Shown here piece after piece: positions 38,799 to 41,700 of a DNA stretch of 64,000 nucleotides. This DNA comes from Adiantum capillus-veneris (taxonomy: Eukaryota > Streptophyta > Polypodiopsida > Polypodiales > Pteridaceae). The stretch covers positions 142,152,140 to 142,216,139 of the forward strand of contig CM043955.1 in assembly GCA_014529385.2 (NCBI GenBank), in the 5' to 3' direction. The notes under the pieces were generated by a model. The model had not been told where the DNA came from, made no database searches, and saw nothing but the letters and a program-made list of their open reading frames with translations. Numbering within the stretch: position 1 is the stretch's first letter; each line of letters opens with the position of its first letter. A program made the position numbers and the translations under genes.

Positions 38799-41700
38799 GC
38801 CCATCATCCCTCGTGAGATGGCAAGTCATTATGTCCACTAAGCGCAGCTGCCAATCAGCAAGAATAGCATCGTCAATCTCGAGCGTGAAAGTAGGAACCC
38901 TCGTCGGATCCCTTAGTCACTGCCAATGAAATCTACATCTAGCAACGAAGCCTCTGACCAGCTATGTAAAGATGCAGTTGTACTACGCTCCCACCAAGGC
39001 TAATCAATTCGCAAAACCCTGAAACGCGTTGTGTCTGCAGTTGCGAAACCCTAAAACGATGTTCGAACGTGCTGCAACTGTTGGGCACTACCTATTGTCA
39101 ACGAGGCTTACAAGTTGTGCGACTTGATGCTACACGCCTTGTGACACCTTTGGTTCCTACACCAATTGGCGTGCCTACGCTAACTTTGAGCTCGCACATC
39201 AGCCCTATGCAACAGTTCGCAACACAGTACAGCAGCCAGCAAGCCTTCTACCCTGCGTGTACTGCTAGCCCCAGCATAGCAACGCCACACGCTTAGTTTC
39301 AAAGACTGCTGCATTTTGGAGTGGACCATCCTTCCCTGGGCGCTTAAAGATGCCCACCCTAACCGCGACCTGTTGCACCTAGGAACCTTAAAGCTCCTGG
39401 TCGTACCTCAGGCTTTGGTTAAAGTGCACATTAGGAGGAGAGGAAGAACGAATGACCTGCCGAATCTATTGTTCAGCAAATTCAGAAATGGAGAACAAGG
39501 TCGGCTTACCTGGGTGCAAATCCCCAACGGTTGTGACATAGGCAACATTCATGGTCACCAACAAAAGAATAACACATGTGGAGAAAGAGATAAAGGGATG
39601 GAAGACCGAAATGGAAGGGTGCTAAAAAGAGAAGGCCAACCTCATCCAAATGGTCTTCAATGAAGGCTCGCAATGGAAGAAAGAGAAGGAAGACCTATGG
39701 GCTGAAGTCCAAGCGCTCCAGGAAGAGGTCTCAACCCTCAAACGAGAGCTTGCGGAAGCTAGAGTGGGGAGGGAACTAGAGGAGGGAGAAATCCAGCCCT
39801 CTTTTATGGTCTTCAATGAAGGCTCGCAATGGAAGAAAGAGAAGGAAGACCTACGAGCTGAAGTCCAAGCGCTCCAGGAAGAGGTCTCAACCCTCAAACG
39901 AGAGCCTTGCGGAAGCTAGAGTGGGGAGGGAACTAGAGGAGGGAGAAATCAGGCCCTCTGTGATAAACGAACTCAATGACATCAAAGAACAAGTGCGAAA
40001 AATTGAGGAAGAGAAGCAACACGAAGCAACGACGTCATCATGGGTGGATGCAATCACAAAAACACAAAAGAAGGTAGATGAAGCCGAAAAGTGGATAGAA
40101 GTCGCCAAGAAAGCGAAGGGGAAAGAACCAACAGCCATTCCCACTCCCAAAATCATTAACATGACCCTAGAGGAAGAGCAAAGGAAGATTAGAACTTTGC
40201 ATGTACGTGTAACCGGCCTAAAAGACCGTGATAATGTGCAAGGCGAGGTCAAAGATCTCCTACATATGATGAGTGGTGAGGCCACACACACTAAGGCATG
40301 GAGAGTGGGGAAGAAAAGAGAAAGGGAAGAAGGGAATGGGGAGACTCCAAAGGGGAGAGCATCAATCCTTTGTTTCCTCTCCATGGAAGCGAAGAAAGAT
40401 TTCTGGAAGAGGAGTCCTACACTAAAGAAAACGGGGGCATTCCTTGGGGATGACCTCACACTCCCATAGATTGCTCATATGAAAGAAGTCATGCCAGAGA
40501 GAAAGAAAAGGTGGCATTTTATAGAGATGGGAGAGTGGTCATTATGGAGAAGCGCTCCGCATGACGGCACAAGACCTACAAGAGTCACCACACTCAAACT
40601 TGCTACCTGGAACTGTAATGGGTCTCTACGTCTTGATGTGGGTGCTTTCAAGAACAGCTTCATAGAGAGGAACATCATCTTCTACTCAGAGATGCACAAG
40701 GCCCCTGGACAATCTATGCCACGTGTTACCGGATACAGATGGGAGACAGCTTGCAGAAAGGAGACTCGATCAAAGCATAGAGGACGAGGCTCAGGGGGAG
40801 TGGCAATTTTATTCAAGGAGGAGTTGAAGCCATTGATACGTATTACCCATAGAGATGAGGAGGCTAGGTAGATGTGGGTGAGATTGCGAGCTGAGACAGG
40901 TAGATACCTATAATTGCTATATGCTACTTTCCTCCTAGTACATCTGTTTATGCACCACCTAAAGGACAGCAGTCCCCCTTTTCTATTTTGGATGATGACA
41001 TATGGAAGTCTTCTAGAGATGGTGACATTATCATCTTGGGTGACTTCATTACACTTATCTGGGGGTGATCTTTATTGGGCCTATATTTTCATTGAGAAGA
41101 GCAGCAGAGGCTAGATTGACCAGAGCCTATGCAGCATTGGGTGGATTGGAGAGGATGTGTACACAGATCCAAATTCAGGAGCCTCGGACGAAGCTATAGC
41201 TTTTTTGACACTCAAGTGGCTTCTGCATGGTTATACAGAGTTCAGATATGGGGCCTTCCATGGACCACCACTGGAGGAAAGGTCACACTGATGGATGGGG
41301 AGGTATGGAGAAGCCTCTGGTCTCTATGATTGCACGGCTTATTAGAGCCAAGGTTTCAATACCACATGACATTATTCGCGCAGAGCTAGCTGTCCCCCCC
41401 CCCCCCCCCCAATAGCGGTTGAGGCGCTTACTAGACCAGTCTCCTTTATACACCGTTTGTGGGACCTTCCCGGAGATAGATATGCCCGCTCGGCACTTGA
41501 GTCCTCTCGACAGTTAGCTTTGCAAGGAGACACGACATGCTAGTATGGAGAGATAACATCATGGTTTGAGCTACATGGATTCAGCATGGACAGACTACCC
41601 CCCTTCCAGTACTCATTGAATGCCCCCTCTGACTCTTACACAGTCCGAGATCACCAGGCTCATTCACCAAGCCATAACTCAGCTGGATACCAAGAGGACT

